Shown here piece by piece: positions 30,297 through 38,517 of a DNA stretch of 64,000 nucleotides; position 1 is the first letter of the stretch; each line of letters opens with the position of its first letter. The notes beneath the pieces are model-generated. The model was not told the DNA's origin. It did no database searches and saw nothing but the letters and a program-made list of their open reading frames with translations. Position numbers and translations under genes: made by a program. Source of the DNA: DASRDR01 sp044867785 (GTDB lineage Bacteria > Methylomirabilota > Methylomirabilia > Rokubacteriales > DASRDR01); contig JBIOVM010000116.1 in assembly GCA_044867785.1 (NCBI GenBank), forward strand, positions 78,738 through 142,737. Direction: 5' to 3'.

Positions 30297-30887
30297 TCAT
30301 CGCACCCGCCGGAGGGTGAGGAGCGGCGTCTGCTCCCAAGGAGTCTCCGCCCGCGACGACACGAAGGGCATGATCCGGGACACGGAAGAATCGGGCGCCC
30401 CGGAGCGGACCTCGGCCCGCACCCGTACGTAGTAGAGCTCGTCCAGGTTCAGGTGACCCATGGGCGTGACCTTGAAGCCGCGGATCTCCGACAGCACGCG
30501 CTCGGCCTCCCAGACCTCACGCGTGACGTAGGGCTCGCGCTCCTCGCCCTGGACGGGGGAGACCCGGAACTCCTTGGTGAGGACATCGTAGACGACCTGC
30601 CGCTCGACGAGCTTCGCAACCACCCGCCGATCCACCCACCACGAGTTGTACTGCCAGAGCTCGAGCTGGAACCGCACGGTGGCCGGGATCCCGGTGCCGA
30701 GCCCCTCCACGATCCCGTCGGGCATGGCGCCCAACAGGACCAGGCTGACCAGCAAAGTGCTGTCGGAATTGGTGACAACCAGGTTCGAGATCCGGAATGG
30801 TCCTCCGGCACCCGTCGCCGGGCTCGTTGCCAGCAGGAGCCCCAGCCCGACCGCCAGGACCTCGGTCGGCCAGCGCCGCCTGGACAT
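30297..30887 (-). CDS. DUF4390 domain protein, exported
   Basis: 196 aa with a signal peptide (LAVGLGLLLATSPATGAGG) and a beta-rich mature domain including FQLELWQYNSWWVDRRV and YYVRVRAEV, the DUF4390 pattern. Genes of this family are often found directly before ntrY, as here (19 nt gap), so it may be a periplasmic accessory of the two-component system. That role is inferred from neighbourhood only. A perfect TATAAT lies just before its start. Confidence 0.8.
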   Translation of the reverse strand: MSRRRWPTEVLAVGLGLLLATSPATGAGGPFRISNLVVTNSDSTLLVSLVLLGAMPDGIVEGLGTGIPATVRFQLELWQYNSWWVDRRVVAKLVERQVVYDVLTKEFRVSPVQGEEREPYVTREVWEAERVLSEIRGFKVTPMGHLNLDELYYVRVRAEVRSGAPDSSVSRIMPFVSSRAETPWEQTPLLTLRRVR

Positions 30888-30895
30888 AGCAGATC

Positions 30896-30901
30896 ATTAT
30901 A
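30896..30901 (-). promoter_or_regulatory. TATAAT -10 box ahead of DUF4390-ntrY-ntrX
   Basis: A perfect minus-strand TATAAT ends 8 nt before the ATG of the DUF4390 gene. No good -35 is seen at 16-18 bp. If used, the transcript would be almost leaderless. Confidence 0.4.
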
Positions 30902-30974
30902 GCGCCGGGCCTTCGGGCGGGTGCGCCGCACAGAGGCGGCGGGCAGCGGTCGGGAGGCGGCGGATCCGCCCCTT

Positions 30975-31895
30975 TCAGTGGGTGGCGACGCGTGGGCGCC
31001 GCCGGGTCGCGCCCTCCCAGGGCGCCTCGACATGAACGGCCGGACGGCGGGGCACGGCGTCCTCCCATCGGCGCGATGCCTTCACGAGTTCCCGGACCAG
31101 GAGGTGGTTCAAGGCGTGCCCGGCATTCCGGGCGACGACGTGACCCTGCACCGAGCGGCCGACCAGGGCGAGGTCCCCGATCACGTCGAGGATCTTGTGG
31201 CGGACGAACTCGTCCTCGAACCGGAGGGCGCCGTTTAGGATCCGCTCCTGCCCGACGACCACCGCGTTGGACAGCGACCCGCCGAGGGCCAGGCCCTGCT
31301 GGCGGAGCAGCTCGAGGTCCTTGAGGAAGCCGTACGTCCGGGCCGGCGCAAGCTCCTCGACGAAGACGCGCTCGGTCGGCACGAACGAGGCGACCTGCAC
31401 GCCCACGACCGGGTGCGTGTGGTCGAGCGTGTAGCTGATGCGGAAGTCCGGAGCCGGGAGGAGCTGGATCCAGCGGTGCTCGTCGCCCACCCGCACCGGC
31501 TCGACCACGCGCAGGGGTGCGGGCCGGACCGCGACTTGCGTCTCGCGGCCCGCCGCATAGAGCAGTGCCACGAACGGCGCCGCGCTGCCATCCATGGCCG
31601 GGAGCTCCGGCCCATCGAGCTCGATCAGGAGGTTGTCGATGCCGAGGCCCCGCACGGCCGCCAGCAGGTGCTCGACCGTCTGGATCTGGATCCCGTCGGC
31701 GCCGATGGTGGTCGCGTAGTGACCGTTCAGGAGCGATTCCGGCAGCACGGGCACGGACACACGGTCGGGTCCGACGACGAAGACGACTCCATGGTCCGGA
31801 GGAGCGGGGGCCAGCGTCATGGACACGGTGACGCCGGTGTGGAGCCCCACGCCGTCGCACCGCACCGGCTTCCGAATCGAGGTCTGGAGCTCCAT
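30975..31895 (-). CDS. lpxC: UDP-3-O-acyl-N-acetylglucosamine deacetylase
   Basis: 306 aa, full length. It catalyses the committed step of lipid A synthesis. Zinc-ligand motifs are visible: TVEHLLAAV near residue 77 and FVRHKILDVIGDLAL near residue 230, and the N-terminus has the GVGLHTG loop. Its presence shows a lipopolysaccharide-bearing outer membrane. It stands apart from division genes, with about 200 nt of less GC-rich sequence before it that probably carries its promoter. Confidence 0.94.
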   Translation of the reverse strand: MELQTSIRKPVRCDGVGLHTGVTVSMTLAPAPPDHGVVFVVGPDRVSVPVLPESLLNGHYATTIGADGIQIQTVEHLLAAVRGLGIDNLLIELDGPELPAMDGSAAPFVALLYAAGRETQVAVRPAPLRVVEPVRVGDEHRWIQLLPAPDFRISYTLDHTHPVVGVQVASFVPTERVFVEELAPARTYGFLKDLELLRQQGLALGGSLSNAVVVGQERILNGALRFEDEFVRHKILDVIGDLALVGRSVQGHVVARNAGHALNHLLVRELVKASRRWEDAVPRRPAVHVEAPWEGATRRRPRVATH

Positions 31896-32094
31896 CGGTC
31901 AGGGGCCCTCCGGTCCCAGGGCGCCCATTAGAGCAAGAGGAGTGCCACGGAAGGCCCGGCTGAGGCGGCGGCGCAAGTGCCCGGAATCGCAGGCGCTGGA
32001 AGGACTCTCTGGCACCGCCATTATGAGTCGTTCGTCAATCGTTGCACTGGATCAGCATTGTGACAGGCCGAATGTTACGGTTGCGAAACAGGCG

Positions 32095-32517
32095 TCAGAT
32101 GTCGAGTATCACGCGCGCGCTGACGCGGCCCGCACTCTCCGTGACCTCGAGGCCGTGAAAGGTCGCGGCCTTCACGAGGGTCCCGCGGGGATGACGGGCG
32201 GGATCCACCGGCTCCCCGTGGAGAATGCCGTGAATGAACGCGCCCGTCACCTGGGGCGGCTCCAGGTCGTGGATGACGAAACCCTCGAGGTCGTGAACGT
32301 AGAGGCACTCGTTCAGCCAGTTCACCAGGAGCGCCTCGACCCCGCCGCCTCGGGCGGCGACCTCGCGGGTCTCCCGGGGCGCGACCGCCTGCGTGGGCAC
32401 GATCAGGTCGAACACGCCCAGCGCGCACTGCCGGAAGCATCCCGCCAGCGTCTCCGCCCACGCGTGGACGCCGACGTCCGCCGCCACGTCGAAGTACTCG
32501 TAGCCCTCACCGCTCAC
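32095..32517 (-). CDS. Archease
   Basis: 140 aa. It begins YEYFDVAADVGVHAWAE, with ALLVNWLNECLYVHD in the middle and KAATFHGLEVTE near the C-terminus; these are the conserved acidic/His positions of the archease family (MTH1598/TM1083). Archease activates the RNA ligase RtcB. No rtcB is in the window. The GTG start overlaps the rsmE stop by 4 nt, so it is translated with rRNA- and protein-methylation genes, a context of translation and RNA repair. Confidence 0.87.
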   Translation of the reverse strand: MSGEGYEYFDVAADVGVHAWAETLAGCFRQCALGVFDLIVPTQAVAPRETREVAARGGGVEALLVNWLNECLYVHDLEGFVIHDLEPPQVTGAFIHGILHGEPVDPARHPRGTLVKAATFHGLEVTESAGRVSARVILDI

Positions 32518-33329
32518 GGGGGAGCAGCGTCCACGAGGGACTTGGCCGGCCCTCCCAGGTCGCCGAAGCGGTACTGGGCGAGCGCGAGGGCCACCAGCCC
32601 CGCGGACTCGGCGCGGAGTATCCGTGGCCCCAGGCTGACCGGCCGCGCCCCCACCCCCTCGGCGCGGGCGACCTCCTCCGGCGTGAATCCCCCTTCGGGG
32701 CCCACCAGGAGAAGAAGACGCGCGGGCCGGCACGTGGGCGGCGCGGCCTCATCGAGCGTCGGGCCCCCGCCTTCCCAGCACACCAGGGCGAGATCGTGCC
32801 CCTGCGCCTCGCCGACCGCATCGGCGAAGCTCCGGGGCCGCTCGACGATCGGGACCACCACGCGGCCGCTCTGCTTCACGGCCTCGCGGGCGATACGCTC
32901 CCATCGCCGGTGCGGCGCGGCGCCGGGCGCGGGCCGCGCAACCACGCGCGCGGTCTCCATCGGGACGATGCGCGTCACGCCGAGCTCGGTCGCCTTCTGG
33001 ACGAGCCAGGCCATCCGATCTCCCTTGAGGATCGCCTGGGCCAGCGTGATCGCGCACGGAGACTCGCGGCCGGGTGCGGTCCGCGCCTCGATGCTCCCCC
33101 AGGCGCTCCGACCGTCGAGCGCCGCGAGCCGGACGGTGTACAGCTGACCGGTACCGTCCGTCGCGTCGACCAGGTCTCCGGGCCGCAAGCGGCGCACGAG
33201 GCCCAGGTGGCGCGCCTCCTCGGCCTCGAACCGGACGCGATCTCCGCTGACGGCCTCGGGGCGAACGAACACACGGGGCCGCTGAGCGTCAGACGGCGCG
33301 CGCTTGTCCGAGCCGCGGCCCACGCTCAT
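32514..33329 (-). CDS. rsmE: 16S rRNA (uracil-1498-N3)-methyltransferase
   Basis: 271 aa, a SPOUT methyltransferase with the knot motifs LLLVGPEGGFTPEEV and LGPRILRAESAGLVAL near the C-terminus and an N-terminal PUA-like barrel (RVFVRPEAV...). It methylates U1498 of 16S rRNA. The ATG start overlaps the prmA stop (ATGA). The prmA-rsmE pair is a common bacterial order. Confidence 0.93.
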   Translation of the reverse strand: MSVGRGSDKRAPSDAQRPRVFVRPEAVSGDRVRFEAEEARHLGLVRRLRPGDLVDATDGTGQLYTVRLAALDGRSAWGSIEARTAPGRESPCAITLAQAILKGDRMAWLVQKATELGVTRIVPMETARVVARPAPGAAPHRRWERIAREAVKQSGRVVVPIVERPRSFADAVGEAQGHDLALVCWEGGGPTLDEAAPPTCRPARLLLLVGPEGGFTPEEVARAEGVGARPVSLGPRILRAESAGLVALALAQYRFGDLGGPAKSLVDAAPP

Positions 33330-34240
33330 CCCCCGCGGCGCAGCAGGAGACTGGCCCATCCCTCGTGCTCGGCGAGCTCGACGAGCCAGCACCCGGTAGC
33401 CGCGAACGCCCCGGCCACCGCCGGGACCTCGGCGGCCAGCAGCCCGCCAGCGATCAGCTGGCCCCCGGGCGCGACCAGGCTCACGAGCCTGGGCGCCAGG
33501 GCGACGTGCGCCGCCGCCAGGAGGTTCGCAAGGACGAGCGGAGCCGCCTCCGTCCACGACTCGACCGACGCGAGCGTCGCGCGCACTCCTCCCGCCACGC
33601 CGTTGCGCCGGGCGTTCTCGGCCGTCGCCGCCACCGCGTCCGGGTCCAGGTCGATCGCATCCACGCGCGCGACGCCGAGCCGGGCGGCGGCGATGGCGAG
33701 GACGCCCGATCCGCACCCCGCATCGAGGACGTGCGCGACGCGGCCGTCGGCGAGCGCGCGCTCGAGGAGCTCGAGACAGCTTCGGGTCGAGCCGTGGCCT
33801 CCGGTCCCGAACGCGCGCCCGGGTTCGATCAGGACGACCACACGCCCACCGTCGGTGGGCGAGGCTGGCGCGTCCCACGGCGGGCAGACGAGGAGCCGCC
33901 GTCCTACCGGCACCGGCCGGAAGTGGGCCCGCCACGCGTCGGCCCACGGCTGAGGGGCGAGCGGGGCGACCACGATCTCCGCCGCCGTCCCCGGCACCTC
34001 GAGCGCGGCAAGCTCCTCCAGGTAGTGGCGGAGGGCCCCGGTCAGCGCGCCCGCCTCAGCGCCCGGCGGAAAGAAGGCCCGGAGCGTCGCCCCGGCGGCC
34101 GCGGCCTCCTCGACGACGCCGACGGCGCCCAGCTCCCACAGGCGATTCGTGATCACCTCGGCCACCTCGGCGGCATCGGCCGCGAGCGTCACGGTCAGCT
34201 CCCAGAAGAGCGCAGCCGGGTCGGCGGCCTGCGGCAGCAC
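33326..34240 (-). CDS. prmA: Ribosomal protein L11 methyltransferase
   Basis: 304 aa. The Rossmann SAM-binding motif VLDAGCGSGVLAIAAA is near residue 168, preceded by the family motif FGTGGHGSTRSCLELL, and the motif IV equivalent is VLANLLAA. The N-terminal 100 residues form the L11-recognition domain. It is the first gene of the prmA-rsmE-archease unit. Confidence 0.92.
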   Translation of the reverse strand: MLPQAADPAALFWELTVTLAADAAEVAEVITNRLWELGAVGVVEEAAAAGATLRAFFPPGAEAGALTGALRHYLEELAALEVPGTAAEIVVAPLAPQPWADAWRAHFRPVPVGRRLLVCPPWDAPASPTDGGRVVVLIEPGRAFGTGGHGSTRSCLELLERALADGRVAHVLDAGCGSGVLAIAAARLGVARVDAIDLDPDAVAATAENARRNGVAGGVRATLASVESWTEAAPLVLANLLAAAHVALAPRLVSLVAPGGQLIAGGLLAAEVPAVAGAFAATGCWLVELAEHEGWASLLLRRGG

Positions 34241-34350
34241 GCCCGTAGCCTACCGCCCGGCGACGACCTTGTCCCGGACAATCTCCCGCGGCGGCGCGGC
34301 GAAGCTCGGGAACCCCCCGTCCCCTCCTGTAGAATCACCGGCAACCCTCC

Positions 34351-35574
34351 ATGACGTCGGCGAGATGGCGCGCGCGGGTCGACTGGCTGCTCAGCCCGGC
34401 GGAGGCCCCCCGGTTCCCCCAGTGGGTCGCCAGCACCCTGCTCATCGGCCTCATCCTGACGAGCGCGATCGCGATCGTGCTCGAGACTCTGGAGGATGCC
34501 GTCCAGCGGTTCGGCCCCCTGTTCCACCTGATCGAGGCGGTCACGGTCGCGGTGATGGTGGTCGAGTACCTGCTCCGTCTCTGGGCGGCGCCGGAGCGCG
34601 AGGCGATGGGGGCCCGGCGCCCCTGGAGCGCGCGCCGCCGCTACGCCACGTCCTTCGTCGGCATCGTCGATCTGATCGCCGCCCTGCCGGCGCTCGCCGC
34701 GCTGATCGTCCCGATTCCCGTCGACGCCCTCCGGCTGCTCCGGCTCCTGCGGCTCCTCAAGCTGGCCCGCTACACGCCGGCCCTCTCCCTCTTCGCCGCC
34801 GTGATGCGGAACGAGAGCCGCCCGCTCCTGGCGACCCTGCTGGTCGTCGCGGTGCTCCTCGTCATCGAGTCGGCCATCATGTACATGCTCGAGCGTGACG
34901 CGCAGCCCAAGGTGTTCGCCAGCATTCCCCACGCGATGTGGTGGGCCATCGTCACGATCGCGACCGTCGGGTACGGCGACATCTTCCCCATCACCCCGAC
35001 CGGTAAGATCTTCGGCGGCGCCATCATGGTCATCGGCATCGCCCTCTTCGCGGTCCCGGCGGGCATCCTGGCCACCGGCTTCGCGAGCGAGATCCGGAAG
35101 CGCGACTTCGTCGTGACCTGGCAGACCGTCGCCAGCGTCCCCCTGTTCAGCGGCCTCGACGCGTCGCGGATCGCGGAGATCGCGCGGCTCCTCAAGCGCC
35201 AGGTCGTGCCGGCTCAGTACGCGGTGGTCCGGCGCAGCGACCCGGCCGACGCCATGTTCTTCATCATGGCGGGCGAGGTCCAGGTCGACGTCGCGCCGGC
35301 GCCCGTCAAGCTCGGCCGCGGCCAGTACTTCGGCGAGATCGGCCTCATCCGCGACACCGTGCGCACGGCCACGGTCACCACGCTGAGCGAGTGCCAGCTC
35401 CTCTCGCTGGACGTCGCCGATTTCCGCCGCCTCCTCGAGAGCAACCCGAGCCTCAAGGCGACCATCACGCGAACCGCGGAGGAGCGCCTCGGTGTCCTCA
35501 TGGCCGGCCAGCTCAGGACCGGGCAGCCCGTCCCGGCGTCGGACGATCTGCCGTTCGTCGGGCCGACGGGCTAA
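34351..35574 (+). CDS. Voltage-sensor-type potassium channel with cyclic-nucleotide-binding domain
   Basis: 407 aa. An S1-S4-like bundle includes the basic S4 helix LRLLRLLRLLKLARY (about 130-145). The pore helix and filter read TIATVGYGD, the potassium signature, followed by S6 (about 225-255). A C-terminal cNMP-binding fold (about 265-385) has the PBC-like segment FGEIGLIRDTVRTATV. It resembles the six-helix MloK1 class of bacterial channels. The missing extra basic residues at S4 suggest weak voltage sensing. A TAGAAT near 34330 may be its -10. Confidence 0.9.
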   Translation: MTSARWRARVDWLLSPAEAPRFPQWVASTLLIGLILTSAIAIVLETLEDAVQRFGPLFHLIEAVTVAVMVVEYLLRLWAAPEREAMGARRPWSARRRYATSFVGIVDLIAALPALAALIVPIPVDALRLLRLLRLLKLARYTPALSLFAAVMRNESRPLLATLLVVAVLLVIESAIMYMLERDAQPKVFASIPHAMWWAIVTIATVGYGDIFPITPTGKIFGGAIMVIGIALFAVPAGILATGFASEIRKRDFVVTWQTVASVPLFSGLDASRIAEIARLLKRQVVPAQYAVVRRSDPADAMFFIMAGEVQVDVAPAPVKLGRGQYFGEIGLIRDTVRTATVTTLSECQLLSLDVADFRRLLESNPSLKATITRTAEERLGVLMAGQLRTGQPVPASDDLPFVGPTG

Positions 35575-35617
35575 GCCGGCCGGCTCCGCGATCTCGTCCA
35601 CCGATGGATCGGCATCC

Positions 35618-37045
35618 GTGAGCCGGAGCGCGCGATTCGGGCACCGTCGCCGTGGCGGAGCATGCGGCGCGACGCGGGGGCGCGGGCTAGGCCCCGGACT
35701 GCGCCGCGGGCTGGCGGCGGTCCTGCTCGCCCTCGTCGCGCCGGCCCTGGCCGCCGCCCAGCGGGTGGATCGCGACCGCGAGATCCGGCCGCTCTATGAC
35801 CCTCTCCTGGGCATGGACCCGAGCGGCCGAATCCCGAGAGTCCCCCTGCCGGAGGACTTGCCCAACCCCGACCGCTGGCGCTACATCCCCGAAGGCCGGA
35901 TCATGCCCGGGAACGTCTTCCAGCGCCTGTTCGTCTCGAGCTTCATCTCGCCGCAGTTCTTCTTCCGGGAGGACGTCGGGTTCGGCGGCGGGATCGCCAT
36001 CACCGACATCGACTTCCGCGAGCGGCGGCGCCGTGAGTTCCTGGGAGCGTTCCTCACCTACACGACGGAGGGGCAGGAGCGCTACCGGCTCGTCTGGCGC
36101 CGCTGGCTCCATCACCGGGAGATTCCCGAAGGCGGCGTCGCCATCGAGGAGCGGAGCTTCGTCGCGGCCTCGGGCGGCTACCAGCGGACCCTCACGCGTC
36201 GCTTTTTCGGGCTCGGGCCCGACACGCCGGAAAGCGCCGAGTCGAGCTTCACGGACGAGATGTCCGACGCGGGGGCGCGGGCCGATCTCGCGCTGCCCGG
36301 GCCCGGCGGCGACTGGATCGTCACGGTCGGCATCCGGGGGGAGCATCACAACCTCGCGCGAGGCCACGTGTCCGGCGTCCCCAGCACGGACGAGGCGTTC
36401 CCCACGCTCTTCGAGGATGCCGACGGCCGGAGCGCCGTCTATCTCACGGGCGGGATCCGGTACGACACGCGCGACAGTCAGCACCAGCCCTACGGCGGCT
36501 GGCGCGTCGGCCTGGTGGCGGAATCGGCCCCCTGGCAGAGCGACGGCAGCCTGGGGGCGGTCCTCACGGCGTACGGCAGCATCGTCTTCCCGGTGCCGCC
36601 CCTCTTCCACTCGGGCGGCGACGCCCATGAAGAAAACCCGCCGACCGACACGATCGCGCTGGGCTTCCACGTGGACACGACGGTCGGCGACCTCCCCTTC
36701 TACGACCTGCCGAGCCTGGGCGGCGGGTCGACCCTCCGAGGGTACATCGCGAATCGCTTCACGGACGATTCGGCCTGGCACGCCGTGGCCGAGTACCGCT
36801 TCTGGGTGATCCCGCGCGGATTCCGGATCACGCGAACCATCCGGGTCGAGCGGGTCGGACTGGCGCTCTTCGGTGAGCTGGGGACGGTCGCGCCGAGCCT
36901 CGGAGACCTTCCCACCGCCACCGTCCACGCGAGCTACGGCGTCGGCCTCCGGATCTCGCTCGAGCGGGTGGCCATGTTCCGGACGGACCTCGGATTCTCG
37001 GACGAGGGCATGAACCTGACGATCGGGTTCGGCCTGAGCTTCTGA
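35618..37045 (+). CDS. Outer-membrane beta-barrel protein, BamA/D15 surface-antigen type
   Basis: 475 aa from the GTG chosen here. After a basic lead there is a signal-like helix (LAAVLLALVAPALAAAQ) and a linker. Beyond it are alternating amphipathic strands, with GGGSTLRGYIANRF (the xRGxxx loop-6-type motif of Omp85 barrels) and a final strand ending in Phe (FGLSF), the BAM recognition signature. POTRA repeats are not evident, so it is closer to the short patatin/D15-like barrels than to BamA. Possible starts differ by tens of residues. Confidence 0.8.
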   Translation: MSRSARFGHRRRGGACGATRGRGLGPGLRRGLAAVLLALVAPALAAAQRVDRDREIRPLYDPLLGMDPSGRIPRVPLPEDLPNPDRWRYIPEGRIMPGNVFQRLFVSSFISPQFFFREDVGFGGGIAITDIDFRERRRREFLGAFLTYTTEGQERYRLVWRRWLHHREIPEGGVAIEERSFVAASGGYQRTLTRRFFGLGPDTPESAESSFTDEMSDAGARADLALPGPGGDWIVTVGIRGEHHNLARGHVSGVPSTDEAFPTLFEDADGRSAVYLTGGIRYDTRDSQHQPYGGWRVGLVAESAPWQSDGSLGAVLTAYGSIVFPVPPLFHSGGDAHEENPPTDTIALGFHVDTTVGDLPFYDLPSLGGGSTLRGYIANRFTDDSAWHAVAEYRFWVIPRGFRITRTIRVERVGLALFGELGTVAPSLGDLPTATVHASYGVGLRISLERVAMFRTDLGFSDEGMNLTIGFGLSF

Positions 37046-37135
37046 CCGCTCGCCTCCCCTTACCCCGCCCGGACCCTTCTGCTACCCTAGGCCGCACGCA
37101 CGCATGGCCACGCCCACGCGATCCGGCACCGAGCC

Positions 37136-37498
37136 ATGGAGATCCTGAGCGCTCGCCACGGCGACACGCTCGTCCTGAGCCCGCACGGGCGCATCGACCA
37201 CGCCGGTGCCGAGGGCTTCAAGACGGCGCTGGCGCCTCATCTCGCCGAATCGGGGCCCGGGCGCCCGATCGTGCTCGATCTCGGCGCGGTCGACTACATC
37301 GCCAGCATCGGTCTCCGCGTCCTCATGCTCGCCTCCCGACAGGCCCGCGCCCAGGGCGGGACCGTCGCCGTCGCCGCGCTCCAGCCGCTGGTGAAGGAGA
37401 TCTTCGAGATCAGCAAGTTCACCCTGGTGTTCCCCTGCTTCCCGACCGTGGCCGCGGCGCTCGCCGCCCCGCCGGGGCCGGGCGCGGGGGCGCGATGA
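37136..37498 (+). CDS. STAS-domain anti-sigma factor antagonist
   Basis: 120 aa, one STAS domain. The strand-helix motif DYIASIGLRVLM holds the Ser that kinases of the RsbW/SpoIIAB type phosphorylate. It would bind and free a partner when dephosphorylated. It belongs to a cluster with a PP2C phosphatase (38518) and an RsbW-like ATPase (41912), which together make a partner-switching module. Confidence 0.87.
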   Translation: MEILSARHGDTLVLSPHGRIDHAGAEGFKTALAPHLAESGPGRPIVLDLGAVDYIASIGLRVLMLASRQARAQGGTVAVAALQPLVKEIFEISKFTLVFPCFPTVAAALAAPPGPGAGAR

Positions 37499-37532
37499 CC
37501 CGCGCGACGCGTCGTCCGTCCGGGCGGCCCTG

Positions 37533-38492
37533 ATGCTGATCCGCTTCTGGGGCACCCGCGGCTCACTCCCGGCGCCGCTGGGCACGATCGGCCTGCGTCA
37601 GAAGCTCGTCCGGGCGCTCTTCGGGGCGGCCGGCCGGCGGCTCGACTCCGAGGAGGCGGCCCAGCGCTACGTCGAGCGGGAGCTGGACTTCGAGACCTCC
37701 CACACGTTCGGCGGCAACACCTCGTGTGTCCAGATCGAGGGACGCGGCGACGAGTACGTCATCTGCGACCTCGGATCCGGCGCCCGGGAGTTCGGGCTCA
37801 GCGCCATGGCCGCCCGCCGGCCGGGCACGCCGCAGGTCTTCAACGTCTTCATGTCGCACCTCCACTGGGACCACATTCAGGGCTTCCCCTTCTTCGTCCC
37901 CGCCTACATCCCAGGCAACCGGATCCGCATCCACGGCTGCCACGAGGAGCTGGAGGCGGCGTTCCACCGCCAGCACGGCGCGCCGAGCTTCCCGGTGGAT
38001 TTCGGCCAGCTGGGATCGACGATCGAGTTCGTCCGGCTGGTTCCCGGCGAGTCCTACGAGGTCGCGGGACTCCGGGTGACCGCGAAGCGGCAGTTTCACT
38101 CGGGCGACTCGTATGCGTACCGGTTCGAGCGCGACGGCAAGGTCGTGATCTACTCCACCGATTCCGAGCACAAGCTCGACGACGCCGCGACCGCCGAGGC
38201 GTTCGCCGACTTCTTCCGCGACGCCGACCTCGTCATCTTCGACGCGATGTACTCCCTGGCCGACGCGTTCTCGATCAAGGAGGACTGGGGCCACTCGAGC
38301 AACGTCGTCGGCGTGGAGCTCTGCCAGATGGCCGGCGTCCGGCACCTCTGTCTCTTCCATCACGAGCCGGCCCACGACGACGAGCGGTTGACCGCCATCT
38401 GGCGCGAGGCGGAGCGCCTCGAAGAGCTGACGCGGGGTGAGCGCCCGCTCCGCATCACGGCCGCCTACGACGGGCTCGAGCTCCGGGTCTGA
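37533..38492 (+). CDS. MBL-fold metallohydrolase
   Basis: 319 aa. The metal site SHLHWDHIQG is near residue 108, with later ligands in STDSEHK and HHEP. The N-terminus MLIRFWGTRGSLPAP is typical of the phosphodiesterase-like MBL group that often sits in signalling loci. The substrate may be a cyclic nucleotide or similar phosphodiester; not shown. It is in the same run as the STAS gene (34 nt gap) and the CHASE2-phosphatase gene. Confidence 0.87.
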   Translation: MLIRFWGTRGSLPAPLGTIGLRQKLVRALFGAAGRRLDSEEAAQRYVERELDFETSHTFGGNTSCVQIEGRGDEYVICDLGSGAREFGLSAMAARRPGTPQVFNVFMSHLHWDHIQGFPFFVPAYIPGNRIRIHGCHEELEAAFHRQHGAPSFPVDFGQLGSTIEFVRLVPGESYEVAGLRVTAKRQFHSGDSYAYRFERDGKVVIYSTDSEHKLDDAATAEAFADFFRDADLVIFDAMYSLADAFSIKEDWGHSSNVVGVELCQMAGVRHLCLFHHEPAHDDERLTAIWREAERLEELTRGERPLRITAAYDGLELRV

Positions 38493-38517
38493 CGGCCCCG
38501 AGCGCGGGCGCGAGCGC

